DNA from: Halostagnicola kamekurae
Lineage (GTDB): Archaea > Halobacteriota > Halobacteria > Halobacteriales > Natrialbaceae
Reading direction: 5' to 3'
Assembly: GCF_900116205.1 (NCBI RefSeq)
Contig: NZ_FOZS01000008.1
Location: forward strand, 1-48,751
DNA length: 48,751 nucleotides
Shown here: in pieces, positions 14,110-22,748 of the stretch
Layout of the letters: every line of letters starts with the position of its first letter
Position numbering within the stretch: the stretch's first letter is position 1
Translations under genes and position numbers: made by a program
The notes under the pieces: model-generated
Seen by the model: only the letters and a program-made list of their open reading frames with translations
The model's database searches: none
Told to the model about the DNA's origin: nothing

Positions 14110-15036
14110 GTGCTTCGGCGCATCGAACTCGAGGTCCTCGCCACGGTCGACCGCGGCGACACGATCTCCGAACTCGCGACGAAGCTCGACCACAGCGAGA
14201 GTTACCTCTCTCGTGCCGTCGCCGACCTCGGCGAGAAGGGGCTCGTCTACACGGAACGCGACGGGCGGCGAAAACGCGTCGTCCCGTCGGATGCTCGCGC
14301 CGTCGAACGCTACCAGGACCTCGTCCGCCAGCACTCCCACATCGACTTCCCCGAACTGCTGACGGGCAAGGCACTCGAGGTGCTGTATTACCTTGACCAG
14401 CCGCGAACCGTCTCTGAAATCGCCGACCTGAGCGATAACTACCGCAACACGGTCAACCGCGTCCTCAAGCGGTTTCGCGACCGTGGGCTCGTCGGGACGG
14501 CCGACGGCCGCTACGAGTTCAACGCCGACTTCGACCGCCTCCACGAGTTCGCCCGTGAACTCGCACACCATCTGCATCGTCAACGCCTCGAAGCCGTCGC
14601 CCCGAAGGGCACGATTCTCTGGGAGGACTACGACGAATTCCTCGCCCAGACCGAGACGGAAATCGATGCAGAGGGGTTCCACGAAACCGGTCTTGCTCGA
14701 TTCGCGGCCTTCGACCTCCAGTTCCTGCTCACCGGCAACCGCTACTACGTCTACTCCGAAGACCTCGACGCAGTCTCGCCGGCGGAGCTCTGCTGTCACA
14801 CGCTGCTGATCGATGACGGCAGCCGCCACCGCTCGTACTGTCTCCTCCTGCTCAGCCACGTCGACGTCGACGAGGCAGACCTCCGAGAGCAGGCGGCGAA
14901 GTATGGCCTCGAAGACGAAATCGACGCCTTGCTGCGCTACCTCGAGACGCACGGCGAGGTCGACGACGACCGGCTCCCGGAGTGGGACGAGTTCCAAAAG
15001 CTGGCGGCTGACTACGAGGTGCCACTACCACAATGA
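14110..15036 (+). CDS. Winged-helix regulator paired with a nucleotidyltransferase
   Basis: About 308 residues from GTG 14110, chosen from the TATA spacing; an ATG at 14100 is out of frame. Two winged-helix units are visible. The first is DRGDTISELATKLDHSESYL ... LGEKGLVYTE at 10-50. The second is QPRTVSEIADLSDNYRNTVN ... RFRDRGLVG at 95-130. An alpha/beta C-terminal domain follows. The stop overlaps the next start by 4 bp. In haloarchaea this type of gene precedes a DUF6036-like nucleotidyltransferase, an arrangement like AbiE-type toxin-antitoxin pairs, with this gene as antitoxin-repressor. Confidence 0.8.
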   Translation: MLRRIELEVLATVDRGDTISELATKLDHSESYLSRAVADLGEKGLVYTERDGRRKRVVPSDARAVERYQDLVRQHSHIDFPELLTGKALEVLYYLDQPRTVSEIADLSDNYRNTVNRVLKRFRDRGLVGTADGRYEFNADFDRLHEFARELAHHLHRQRLEAVAPKGTILWEDYDEFLAQTETEIDAEGFHETGLARFAAFDLQFLLTGNRYYVYSEDLDAVSPAELCCHTLLIDDGSRHRSYCLLLLSHVDVDEADLREQAAKYGLEDEIDALLRYLETHGEVDDDRLPEWDEFQKLAADYEVPLPQ

Positions 15037-15836
15037 GACCAACATTCGGACGTGAGTATATCGGGAACGAATTTCAGCGAATCGGAGACGGGCTATCTGA
15101 ACCGCTCACGGTCTACCTGATCGGTGGTGGCGCGATGTCGTTACGCGACCTCAAGGGGGCGACGAAAGATATCGACCTGGTCGTCCCGGATGGCGACGCG
15201 CACGGCCAGCTGTGGGCCGTCCTGATGGATCTCGGGTATGCGGAGGTCCAGTCGCTGGATCCAGATTACCGGGCGTTGGGCGCGACGAGCTGCGTCGAGA
15301 ACGACGATGGGTGTCGCCTCGACATCTTCAACCAGCAGGTCGCGAACAAACTTGTGCTCACCGACGGGGTGCAAGAGCGCAGCGAGCCGTTCCTCGACAC
15401 GGATCGACTGACGGTCCGGCTGGTCAGCAACGAAGATATCTTCCTGTTCAAGGCGATCGCAGGCCGCGACGACGACATCGAGGACATGGATATGCTCGTG
15501 CAGGCCGGCCTCGATTACGATGTCGTCCGGGATGAACTCGAAGCCCAGATCGACCGCCTGGGGGACGATCAGTTCGCCACGTTCGCGAACGAGGCCCTGG
15601 TCGAACTCGAGGAGCGGTACGGGGTGACCACGCCGATCGAAGCCCGCGTCCAGGAGCTCACGAATAGGTACTACCGGGGGCTCGAAGTCCTCCAGGCACT
15701 CGACGAGCCGATAACCGTCGACGAACTGGCCGCCGAACTGGAGCTGGATGCCGACGAGGTTCACGACCGGATCGCGTATCTCTCAACGTTCGACCGGGTC
15801 CGTCGGGATGGCGACACAGTCCGTCCCGTGGAGTAG
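15033..15836 (+). CDS. Nucleotidyltransferase, DUF6036/AbiEii-like
   Basis: A 267-residue protein. The nucleotidyltransferase signature is complete: VYLIGGGAMSLRDLKGATKD then IDLVVPDG (Gly-Gly plus D-x-D), with a third Asp in GCRLDIF. The C-terminal about 60 residues form a helix-turn-helix-like unit (EPITVDELAAELELDADEVH). AbiEii-type enzymes transfer nucleotides and act as toxins in abortive infection, but the substrate here is unknown. Coupled by a 4-bp overlap to the winged-helix regulator. Confidence 0.82.
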   Translation: MRPTFGREYIGNEFQRIGDGLSEPLTVYLIGGGAMSLRDLKGATKDIDLVVPDGDAHGQLWAVLMDLGYAEVQSLDPDYRALGATSCVENDDGCRLDIFNQQVANKLVLTDGVQERSEPFLDTDRLTVRLVSNEDIFLFKAIAGRDDDIEDMDMLVQAGLDYDVVRDELEAQIDRLGDDQFATFANEALVELEERYGVTTPIEARVQELTNRYYRGLEVLQALDEPITVDELAAELELDADEVHDRIAYLSTFDRVRRDGDTVRPVE

Positions 15837-15947
15837 GTTCCTCACAATATCGTCACTTAAATCGGCACCTGATGGCGGCTGTCGTCACAGATGATTCACG
15901 GGTTGCGTCAAGCAGGTTTTATCCAGCAAGCCCGAACGGCCGGTATC

Positions 15948-16715
15948 ATGCGGGAATTCGTCTTCACAGTCGAATACGAGAAGGGGGCTGACGGGGTGAT
16001 GGATCTCTTCATCGACAACCCGGATCTGTATGCCCGGTCGATGGAGATCAGTGCGACCAACGAGGCGGTGTGGGGTATTGAGAAGATCGTCGGCCCCGCT
16101 GCTGTCCTCGACCAGTTCGACGACGCACTGGAACGCGTCGCAGATTCTCCGGGCATAACCGGAATGTGTGGGGCACCCGTGACCGAATACGAATACACGA
16201 TCCTCTCGTCGAATGCGGAATCACGGAAGATTCACTGGCTTCGGCGGGAAGGTGATGGTTCACGGTCGATTCCCTTGGTCGCGGCGAAGCACATCGGCGA
16301 GGGGTTGATAATGCGCACGGAGCGACGTGGTGACCAATACCGGTGGCGGATGCTTATCGACGGGACAGTATCAGCGATTCACGAGGAGGTCCGAGCGAAT
16401 CTGCGAGAGGGGTTGTCACTTACTGTTGAACGACTTGGCACGCCGCCGTGCTTGCTCGAAGACGGTCGCGTCCAGCAAACGCTCACGCCCGAACAGAAGG
16501 CAGCACTCGAGGCTGCAATCGAACGTGGGTACTACGAAGAGCCACGGCAGCAATCGGTCGCGGAAATCGCTGAAGACGTCGGTGTGTCACGGTCGACGTT
16601 CCAGTACCGTCTCAACCGAGCGGAGGCGTGGCTGGCACAACAGTTCGCCGCCGATTCACTCGACGTCGACCTCGACGTGGATCTCGATCCCGAGGACATC
16701 GAGTTCATCCAGTAG
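15948..16715 (+). CDS. HTH_10 (bacterio-opsin-activator-like) regulator
   Basis: About 255 residues from ATG 15948 (MREFVFTVEYEKGADGVMDL). The C-terminal VAEIAEDVGVSRSTFQYRLN ... AEAWLAQQFA is the haloarchaeal HTH_10 module, and the N-terminal 150 residues are a sensor-like alpha/beta domain. Such proteins activate metabolic or stress genes. It lies directly upstream of a metallo-beta-lactamase-fold gene that it may control. The Met at 15891 is an alternative start. Confidence 0.82.
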   Translation: MREFVFTVEYEKGADGVMDLFIDNPDLYARSMEISATNEAVWGIEKIVGPAAVLDQFDDALERVADSPGITGMCGAPVTEYEYTILSSNAESRKIHWLRREGDGSRSIPLVAAKHIGEGLIMRTERRGDQYRWRMLIDGTVSAIHEEVRANLREGLSLTVERLGTPPCLLEDGRVQQTLTPEQKAALEAAIERGYYEEPRQQSVAEIAEDVGVSRSTFQYRLNRAEAWLAQQFAADSLDVDLDVDLDPEDIEFIQ

Positions 16716-16790
16716 AAAGCACGTCGAACTCCTCGACGGTTGGAATATGTCGAAGTAAATCCCACCCCGACGGCTCTCGTAGGCCCGGGT

Positions 16791-17549
16791 ATGGCAACGA
16801 CTGGTGCGAGTGTTCAGCTGATTCGAAACGCGACTGTCCTCCTGGACGTCGGTGACACGACGTTCCTCGTGGATCCGATGTTCACACCGCAGGGCGAGAA
16901 TCCGACGGTGACAGACAACCCGGCAGTTCCGGAGTTCCTCACCACGGCGAATCAGGACCGGAATCCGCTTGTTCCGCTGCCTGACGTTGACCTCACCTAC
17001 GACGCTGTGGTCGTTACGCACCGCCACCCCGACCACTGGGACGAGGCGGCCAGAGAGGAACTCGATGCCGACGTGCCGCTGTTCTGTCAGCCCCAGGGGG
17101 CCGACGCCTTCACTGACGAGGGCTTCACTGATGTTCGCCCCGTCGACGACGAAACCACCTTCGAGGGGGTCACTATCCACCGGACGCCGGGCCAGCACGG
17201 GCACGGCGAGCTCGCCGAGGGAATGGGTCCGGTTTCGGGCTTCGTTTTCGAGGGCGACGAGACAGTGTATGTCGCCGGGGACACGATCTGGTACGAGCCG
17301 GTCGAAGAGACACTTGACCAGTACGAACCCGATCTGGTGGTTCTCAACGGCGGCGAAGCGCAGTTCGATCAGGACGAGCCCATCACGATGGGGGTCGACG
17401 ACATCAACGCTGTCCGCGAGGCCACTGACGCCGAAATAGTGGTCGTCCATATGGAGGCAATCAACCATTGCTTGCTGTCGCGAGAGGAACTGCGGGCAGA
17501 GACAGAAGATGTACACGTCCCCGAGGACGGCGAGCGGTTCAGTCTATAA
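16791..17549 (+). CDS. Metallo-beta-lactamase-fold hydrolase
   Basis: About 252 residues from ATG 16791 (MATTGASVQLIRNATVLLDV). The metal motif HxHxDH is VVVTHRHPDHWD; further ligands are in PGQHGHGE and AGDTIWYEP, and the late His is HMEAINHC. This pattern is UlaG-like, a family acting on lactones, phosphodiesters or similar esters; no substrate can be named. Soluble and cytoplasmic. Preceded by the HTH_10 gene. Confidence 0.85.
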   Translation: MATTGASVQLIRNATVLLDVGDTTFLVDPMFTPQGENPTVTDNPAVPEFLTTANQDRNPLVPLPDVDLTYDAVVVTHRHPDHWDEAAREELDADVPLFCQPQGADAFTDEGFTDVRPVDDETTFEGVTIHRTPGQHGHGELAEGMGPVSGFVFEGDETVYVAGDTIWYEPVEETLDQYEPDLVVLNGGEAQFDQDEPITMGVDDINAVREATDAEIVVVHMEAINHCLLSREELRAETEDVHVPEDGERFSL

Positions 17550-17585
17550 CGCGGGAACGCCCGCCTACAACTGTCCCGTGTTGTA

Positions 17586-17605
17586 ACCACTGGTTCGGGG
17601 TGGTT
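17586..17605. terminator. Weak hairpin between convergent genes
   Basis: AACCAC at about 17586 and GTGGTT at about 17600 form a short stem with a 9-base loop, between the plus-strand hydrolase ending at 17549 and the minus-strand SWIM gene ending at 17604. It could help end transcription. Archaeal terminators are mainly T-tracts, so support is modest. Confidence 0.3.
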
Positions 17606-18431
17606 ACTTCGCTAGCTCAGCTGGGAGTCGGCCATCCGGTCGGGGAACACGGCCTCGTTTGATCTCGTGATCGACGCGACGCAGGTGTTTGCAGCCGCCT
17701 TCGGGTGAGCGCTGCTGCCAGTCGAGACAGGTACACGATTCGTCGATGACGTCGACTTCGTACCTGTTGCCGGACGCGGACTGCACCTCGTAGCGGCCAC
17801 CTTTCGAGAGGAACGAGACGTCCATCGCTTCGGCGACGGAACGCTTCGTGCGGGGCTCGAGATCGTCCTTCGACTGTGCGTTCTCGTCAACCACCAGTCG
17901 GTCGCGAACGTCGCCCGTTCGGCCACCATCCGGAGCGACGGATTCCGCAGGGCCACTGAGCCGCTCGTGGAGCAGTTCCTCCACCGGATGGCCTTCCGGC
18001 CACAGGTAGTGGACTTCGCGGCGCTCGCGATGGTCGTAGGAGCCGCACGCCGCTGCGCTCCCGGTCCACACTCGCCAGGCACCCAGCGCGGCCATCACGT
18101 CGACGATGTTGCGGGGAACCGTCTGGTGGTCGTCTGGGAAGAACACCCGGAAGCGGGTACACGCCTCCTGCGGCGGGACGGTCTCCCACCAGTCTTCGCT
18201 GGAGCCCCAGCTATCAAACATTGCCTCATCGCTCCCGTAGCCGACGGTCACGCCGTCGACCGGCGTCCAGTCCTCCGGGAGGTGATCCCCCTCTCCTTCA
18301 AGCACCCGGAGAACGGCGTATCGGAGGTATTCGTGGGCTTGGTTGTCTGTCGTACGAGCGACCTGGTCGTGCTGCTCGGCAACGTGCTCGGCTTCCTCAA
18401 GGACCGTCGTGAGATAGGGTTCCGTCATCAT
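17604..18431 (-). CDS. Large SWIM zinc-finger protein
   Basis: About 275 residues from ATG 18431 or 18428 (MTEPYLTTVLEEAEHVAEQH). Residues 1-170 are alpha/beta (WETVPPQEACTRFRVFFPDD, GAWRVWTGSAAACGSYDHRE). The C-terminal SWIM module is YEVDVIDESCTCLDWQQRSP then GGCKHLRRV, matching CxC-xn-CxH. The region upstream holds a shared hairpin leader with, directly behind it, inverted-repeat copy 3. This is the most heavily decorated promoter in the window. Nucleic-acid binding is likely; process unknown. Confidence 0.8.
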   Translation of the reverse strand: MMTEPYLTTVLEEAEHVAEQHDQVARTTDNQAHEYLRYAVLRVLEGEGDHLPEDWTPVDGVTVGYGSDEAMFDSWGSSEDWWETVPPQEACTRFRVFFPDDHQTVPRNIVDVMAALGAWRVWTGSAAACGSYDHRERREVHYLWPEGHPVEELLHERLSGPAESVAPDGGRTGDVRDRLVVDENAQSKDDLEPRTKRSVAEAMDVSFLSKGGRYEVQSASGNRYEVDVIDESCTCLDWQQRSPEGGCKHLRRVDHEIKRGRVPRPDGRLPAELAK

Positions 18432-18455
18432 TCGACGGAGGTCTGAATGCGCCTC

Positions 18456-18480
18456 CGCCCCTCGGCGGGCGCTGAAAAAC
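18456..18480 (-). promoter_or_regulatory. Hairpin leader, copy 1 (SWIM gene)
   Basis: On the transcribed strand GTTTTT (18475-18480) is followed by the stem CGCCC/GGGCG (18456-18471), 25 nt before the ATG. The GTTTTT box abuts inverted-repeat copy 3. Member of the leader family described in the findings. Confidence 0.6.
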
Positions 18481-18522
18481 TTAACCAACAGAACGGAAGG
18501 AACCCATCACTCTGTTGGTTAA
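18481..18522. repeat. TTAACCAAC-N24-GTTGGTTAA element, copy 3
   Basis: Arms TTAACCAACAGA (18481-18492) and TCTGTTGGTTAA (18511-18522), 12 bp each and perfect, spanning 42 bp. The right arm contains the stop codon of the ArdC-like pseudogene, and the left arm touches the GTTTTT box of the SWIM gene promoter. The placement upstream of the promoter suggests an activator or repressor site. Confidence 0.78.
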
Positions 18523-19466
18523 CTGAGTGAGGACGGAGATTGGTCCTCGAGAACGTCGATGAGCTCCTCTGCCGTTCGACTAATCCGTCCGAGGCGCTCG
18601 CGAACGGCCTCGGGATCTTCCGACTCCCACGCAGCGAGGTAGAACGCCGACCCACTAGTGTCGAGCCCGCAGTACCGCCCGACGACATATGCGACGGCTT
18701 CGGCCTCGACTTCGCGTTTCGCCCGCTCGGTGTCGTCGTCGACGTCGAAGTGGAGCAGAGCGTGGGCGTATTCGTGAATTAGCGTCCGCGCGAGGTCGGC
18801 CTCGTTCTCCCGATCACACACCTCGACGAGCGGCTGAACGTCGACGAGGCTCAGCTGCTCGCAGATACCCTTCGCCTCGCCGTGGGTCCATTCCTCGGCT
18901 GGAACGATCCGCACCGTCACGCCGAGGTCGTCAGCGGCGGCAGTCAACTGCTCAACGAGGTCACCGGCGTCCCCGGTTGCTTCTGTGTCCAGGTCGGGAA
19001 GCGGCTCGCCCTCGGTCTGGGAGATGTCGAACACCGGCGCGGGCTTGAACCCGACCAGGCCCTCGGACCACTCCTCGGGCGATGTCTCATCGTAGTCACA
19101 GTCACTATCCTCGTGATAGCTCGGCGAATTCTCTCACTCCGGGCACTGCTTGGTGATGATCGGCGCCCAGATCCAGATGGCCGACTCACCCTCCTTGACG
19201 TGGCGGTCGAACTTCTCCTGCCACGTCCGGTAGCCCGCCACCCGGCTCGCCTCGGGACACTGCCGCTTGATGAGGAGCGTGTTCCGGTAGGAGTAGTCGT
19301 AGAAACGACTCTGGACGTCCAGCCACTCCTGGAACTCCGCGCTGGCTTGCGCGTCGTCGACGCCGGCGACGAGCTCGTCGATCCACTGTTCGATGGTACT
19401 GTTCATCTCGTCTGATCGCGTGTCGGTCTGGTCGAAGGAGACCGACGATTCTCTGGTCGTAGACAT
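18519..19466 (-). pseudogene. ArdC-like antirestriction protein interrupted by TGA
   Basis: The start ATG at 19466 (MSTTRESSVSFDQTDTRSDE) gives an N-terminal ssDNA-binding-like domain (EFQEWLDVQSRFYDYSYRNT). TGA at 19134-19136 stands where the intact paralogue (44490-45428) has Cys in CPEC. The same frame continues with ENSPSYHE to a metallopeptidase domain with HEYAHALLH and a helical end. Only one codon differs from an intact gene. ArdC proteins protect incoming DNA from restriction; the peptidase motif implies a zinc protease. Dead unless the stop is an error. Confidence 0.82.
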
Positions 19467-19519
19467 CGTGTTCACCGAATCGAATTTACAGCGACTGCGT
19501 CTGTTCAGACCGCGCCGCA

Positions 19520-19542
19520 CCCCTCAGGGGCGTCCAAAAAAC
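19520..19542 (-). promoter_or_regulatory. Hairpin leader, copy 2 (ArdC-like pseudogene)
   Basis: CCCC-TCA-GGGG at 19520-19530, with the A-tract AAAAAAC (GTTTTTT on the transcribed strand) at 19536-19542, 54 nt upstream of the ATG. One of the clearest members of the family. Confidence 0.68.
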
Positions 19543-19553
19543 CGCTCTGTCGG

Positions 19554-19901
19554 TCAGCGGAGCTCGTGACGTTCGTCCGCAAAGCCGACCGTAACGAGGT
19601 ACTCGAGGAACTCGTCGAACCGCTCGACGTCGCTAGGAGTGTCGGTCGCAAGGTGATGCGCCCACTCAATGGCCCACTGGAAGGCGGGATCCGTGCCGCC
19701 CTTGCCGTGTAGATACCACCAGCGAGCCGCTTTGAGAACCACTATGGGATTCGTCGGCGGCTGCTCACCGGCGAGCCCATGGGTGATAGACTCGATTTCG
19801 TCAGGGACATCGGCGGGATTGATCTCCTCTGATTGCGTGTTTGCGATATCGACTGGGATGTCGTCGATCGAGACGTTGTCGGGACTCTGTTGTTGACTCA
19901 C
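19554..19901 (-). CDS. Conserved haloarchaeal hypothetical
   Basis: A 115-residue protein (MSQQQSPDNVSIDDIPVDIA). An acidic disordered N-terminus of about 45 residues precedes a helical domain: NPIVVLKAARWWYLHGKGGT, PAFQWAIEWAHHLATDTPSD, FDEFLEYLVTVGFADERHEL. It has its own hairpin leader and precedes the ArdC-like gene on the same strand. Function unknown. Confidence 0.72.
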   Translation of the reverse strand: MSQQQSPDNVSIDDIPVDIANTQSEEINPADVPDEIESITHGLAGEQPPTNPIVVLKAARWWYLHGKGGTDPAFQWAIEWAHHLATDTPSDVERFDEFLEYLVTVGFADERHELR

Positions 19902-19936
19902 AGGCAGTTACCTCTGAGGACTCTTGATGGAGCCCT

Positions 19937-19960
19937 CGCCCTCTCTGGGGCGTGAAAAAC
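19937..19960 (-). promoter_or_regulatory. Hairpin leader, copy 3 (19554-19901 gene)
   Basis: CGCCC (19937-19941) pairs with GGGCG (19948-19952), and AAAAAC follows at 19955-19960 (GTTTTT on the transcribed strand). The stem ends 36 nt upstream of the ATG at 19901. Confidence 0.62.
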
Positions 19961-20122
19961 CAGCACGCGGATTTCTATACTAGTAATTGGTTTTCAAAGC
20001 TGTATTGGATATGGTACATGTAATCTGACGCCCTGAGGAATCCCGTCCCTTGCGCCTGCCTGTCTGGGGTGGCACACTCTTTCTCGGCAAGTGTTATGGG
20101 ACCAGACTAAGACAGAGAATTT

Positions 20123-21922
20123 ATGGCTGAATTATTGGTTTTCACGTTTCTCGCCTCTATCGTTGCCGTCTATTCTATACTTCCTCGACACCGCCAACTC
20201 CGTGTTCGATACAATCTATGGACGAAGCCCAGATTCGCGTATATCTTGATCGCCTTCCTGGTGATTATCGGATCGTATTGGCTCTCAATCTATTTGGAGA
20301 GTCTTGAGGCGGCCAGCGTACCGGTTAGCTATGGGGTTGGTTCTGTGGAGGTCACCCCGCTGCTGGTTGAATCTCTCCAATTAGTTGCCGTGCTAGGGAT
20401 TGTCGGATTGTTCTTGGGGGTCTTTCTGAAGTCATCTATCAGGGTGAAGAACGAAGAGAAAATAGTGTCTATTCTTCGTGATCTGAATAATCAGGGCGAT
20501 TATAGCACACTAGTCAATCTCATTCAGAACCATTATCGGCCTCTTGTTCACCACCCGGAGGAACCACAGAGGCAGCCCAGTTTAGCAGAGGTTTACGCGC
20601 GAGAACTGAGAGAGGAGGTGGAAGATGAGCCTGATTCACTGAGAGAGAGGGTAATCCGGTGGTACCGGGCTCAATACTATGTTCAGCTGGTTAATTATTG
20701 GTTGATAGATACTGCTCCGGAGGCGTCGTCCTACACTGAAACCCTGTTTCTTGATCCAGAATTCAGTGCGCAGTATCCGGTGATCGACCCCGATCTTGGA
20801 GTAAAATTGATTCGTGATGATTCTCTGGAGGGCTTTCAAAGACGGAACGCTGTTCATCGATATCTTCGCACGTTGGTAAAGACCGAGAACAGTCTCCTGT
20901 ATCGGGATCTGCAGAATAACACCAGCACAGACGGAATGTATCGATACAAAATCGAGGAAGATAATCGGCTCATTCACGCCTTGTTTTCGGATATGGATCG
21001 AGTTGAGGACTTAGATATATACAAGCCGGTCGGTGATGCCGTCCGGGATATAATTGTAGATCAGCGCAGGCAAGAATTCGACGAGTACAATGATCAAAGT
21101 CTAACTGATACGAGAATCTCAGACGACCATATTTTTCGAGATCCGGTGTTCATCGGCATCCAGTTTTTCGACGTGCTGGTGAAAGAGGCGTTCCATCAGA
21201 AGGTTTCGTGGCATGTGTGGCTCTCTTACTATGAGACGTTCACCCAAGAGATCTGCCGGAACTACGAAATAACGGAGTACAGTGACCCAGATGCTTCAGT
21301 GCCAAACGACTACTCTCGGCTCCTGAACGAGATGGTCGGGAATATGTGTGACTGGATGCGGATGATGCAGGCAGAGGTGGTCTCACGAACCAGCGATACC
21401 GAAGCTTGTGATGTGCCACTACACGCACCTGAAGAGGCAGCGACGTCCGCCGCCCGGACCTCCACAGATAAAGACAAGAGTTCAGTTTCTAGTGAAACCG
21501 CCAGTATCGAGGACGAAACGGGTGATACGGACGTATTTGAAAAGTTCCTCACAATTCGGAGCTCATACACTGGGCGTGATTCTGCCAGCATCCCCAAGAT
21601 GACCGGAATCATCTTGGTATCGTGCAACGTGGAGATACTGACCACCAGCGAAATCCCGGATCGGTTCAAACGAGACATTACGGAGAGAATCCTCCTGACC
21701 GGGGTCGAACTCCGAAACCATGGGGAGGGGTCGTTGCCGTGGGAATACAGTGAGCTGTTGCTCGCAAATATTGAAGAGCGGCTCACGGGTAGACGAGCGA
21801 ACCCACAGTATGCGGAGCAGTTACAAGATGTCTATGCGGACATCCGAGACGAGGTATTCCTCGAAGAGGATGTCGGCGTGGATTTCGTCGACAGGTTAGA
21901 CGAGCTGATTGGACATCCCTAA
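20123..21922 (+). CDS. 599-residue membrane protein of unknown function
   Basis: It begins MAELLVFTFLASIVAVYSIL. Helices are predicted at about 1-20, 38-58 (FAYILIAFLVIIGSYWLSIY) and 88-108 (LVAVLGIVGLFLGVFL). Residues 115-599 are a large soluble helical part rich in charged residues, with a Ser/Thr-rich linker at about 430-475 (AARTSTDKDKSSVSSETASI). No catalytic motif is recognised. It is AT-richer than the plasmid genes and lies at the left edge of the defence-type island. It could be a membrane effector or sensor, but this is not supported by any motif. Confidence 0.7.
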   Translation: MAELLVFTFLASIVAVYSILPRHRQLRVRYNLWTKPRFAYILIAFLVIIGSYWLSIYLESLEAASVPVSYGVGSVEVTPLLVESLQLVAVLGIVGLFLGVFLKSSIRVKNEEKIVSILRDLNNQGDYSTLVNLIQNHYRPLVHHPEEPQRQPSLAEVYARELREEVEDEPDSLRERVIRWYRAQYYVQLVNYWLIDTAPEASSYTETLFLDPEFSAQYPVIDPDLGVKLIRDDSLEGFQRRNAVHRYLRTLVKTENSLLYRDLQNNTSTDGMYRYKIEEDNRLIHALFSDMDRVEDLDIYKPVGDAVRDIIVDQRRQEFDEYNDQSLTDTRISDDHIFRDPVFIGIQFFDVLVKEAFHQKVSWHVWLSYYETFTQEICRNYEITEYSDPDASVPNDYSRLLNEMVGNMCDWMRMMQAEVVSRTSDTEACDVPLHAPEEAATSAARTSTDKDKSSVSSETASIEDETGDTDVFEKFLTIRSSYTGRDSASIPKMTGIILVSCNVEILTTSEIPDRFKRDITERILLTGVELRNHGEGSLPWEYSELLLANIEERLTGRRANPQYAEQLQDVYADIRDEVFLEEDVGVDFVDRLDELIGHP

Positions 21923-21973
21923 CCACATTGGAGGCCACTCTCCGATCGCATCTATCAGCGTCAAAACGTGAAT

Positions 21974-22324
21974 TCACGGTGGTGACAGGTAGACGCTCTG
22001 CTCGCCGGCGATTTCATACAGGTTGTACTGGTGACTGAAGTAGCACTCGTAGCTGCAGTATCCACAGATTGCGCCTGTATCGTATTCGGAGACGTATGGG
22101 CCGCGGCGAGTTCGCCAGACGTTCGCCCCGCACTCGGTACAGGCGGCGTCTCCAAGACCGGCAGGACTCGGCCCCTCGTACTCGACGCCGAAGCCGCCCG
22201 CGAACAGCTGAGGAACTACAGCAATTCCCGGTAGCGGTGATTCGCTAGGAGAATAGAATGCCCCTCGCTTCCGGTTTGGTGGTTTAGTCGAGTAGTCCGG
22301 GTTCGGAAAGCCGGTCCCGCACAT
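21974..22324 (-). CDS. Zinc-ribbon protein overlapping the TBP remnant
   Basis: The second half is well conserved in style: CTECGANVWRTRRGPYVSEY, then GAICGYCSYECYFSHQYNLY, two CxxC pairs plus a further CxxxC. The first 60 residues (from ATG 22324) look irregular and overlap the end of the TBP remnant in another frame, so the true start may lie within. It ends about 50 bp from the 599-residue membrane gene, convergent to it. Function unknown. Confidence 0.55.
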   Translation of the reverse strand: MCGTGFPNPDYSTKPPNRKRGAFYSPSESPLPGIAVVPQLFAGGFGVEYEGPSPAGLGDAACTECGANVWRTRRGPYVSEYDTGAICGYCSYECYFSHQYNLYEIAGEQSVYLSPP

Positions 22325-22409
22325 GGATGAGAGCTTGCTGTGTCTCGTCCGTTTCTGTCCCACCAGTAATGAAGAGCTTGCCACTGCCGAAGAGGATGAC
22401 GACGACGTC
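22284..22409 (-). pseudogene. C-terminal remnant of a TATA-binding protein
   Basis: About 40 residues: DVVVILFGSGKLFITGGTET then DETQQALIHVRDRLSEPGLLD. This matches the end of archaeal TBP, where (A/V)xLLFGSGKxVITG precedes a terminal helix and DLGL. The intact TBP at 46079-46639 ends ALLFGSGKAVITGAKTT ... LTDLGLFQ. Everything upstream of the remnant is unrelated, so a TBP gene was cut here, probably during island insertion. Confidence 0.75.
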
Positions 22410-22736
22410 CAGAAAATCACCACAGAAACCACCCTCGAAAATCATTACGTCACATATAGCTTCGAAAAACCCCAAGACCTCGGGCTAATTCAAGTGGAAA
22501 ACCCAGCGGAATGGTCGAACGCGTCATCGACGGCCAGAAACGGGTGTCCCAAGCACCCAAACGGGGGAATCACCAAGAAAGCAGAACAGTACCTCAAACA
22601 GACCGAACAGGAATCCCCGGACAACTACGGAAACTTGAGCCACACTCGTAGAGAGAGCCCACGCCTCGAAAACCAAGTTCAAGAACTGGAGCAGAAATTC
22701 GAGGTATTCCGGAACCAGATTCAGCAACGGCTCTGA
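22323..22736 (+). CDS. Doubtful coding frame with C-terminal coiled coil
   Basis: A 137-codon frame. The first 40 residues are antisense to the TBP remnant and unlikely to be native. The last 60 (TKKAEQYLKQTEQESPDNYG, then ENQVQELEQKFEVFRNQIQQ) look like a genuine charged helix or coiled coil. It may be the tail of a lost gene lying between the remnant and the STAND gene. Low support. Confidence 0.25.
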   Translation: MDESLLCLVRFCPTSNEELATAEEDDDDVQKITTETTLENHYVTYSFEKPQDLGLIQVENPAEWSNASSTARNGCPKHPNGGITKKAEQYLKQTEQESPDNYGNLSHTRRESPRLENQVQELEQKFEVFRNQIQQRL

Positions 22737-22748
22737 CTAGATTTGTGT

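Noticed and set aside
19134-19136. Selenocysteine reading of TGA at a Cys position
   Set aside because: Tempting because the paralogue has Cys there, but I know of no selenocysteine use in haloarchaea and no recoding element is visible. A nonsense change or error is simpler.
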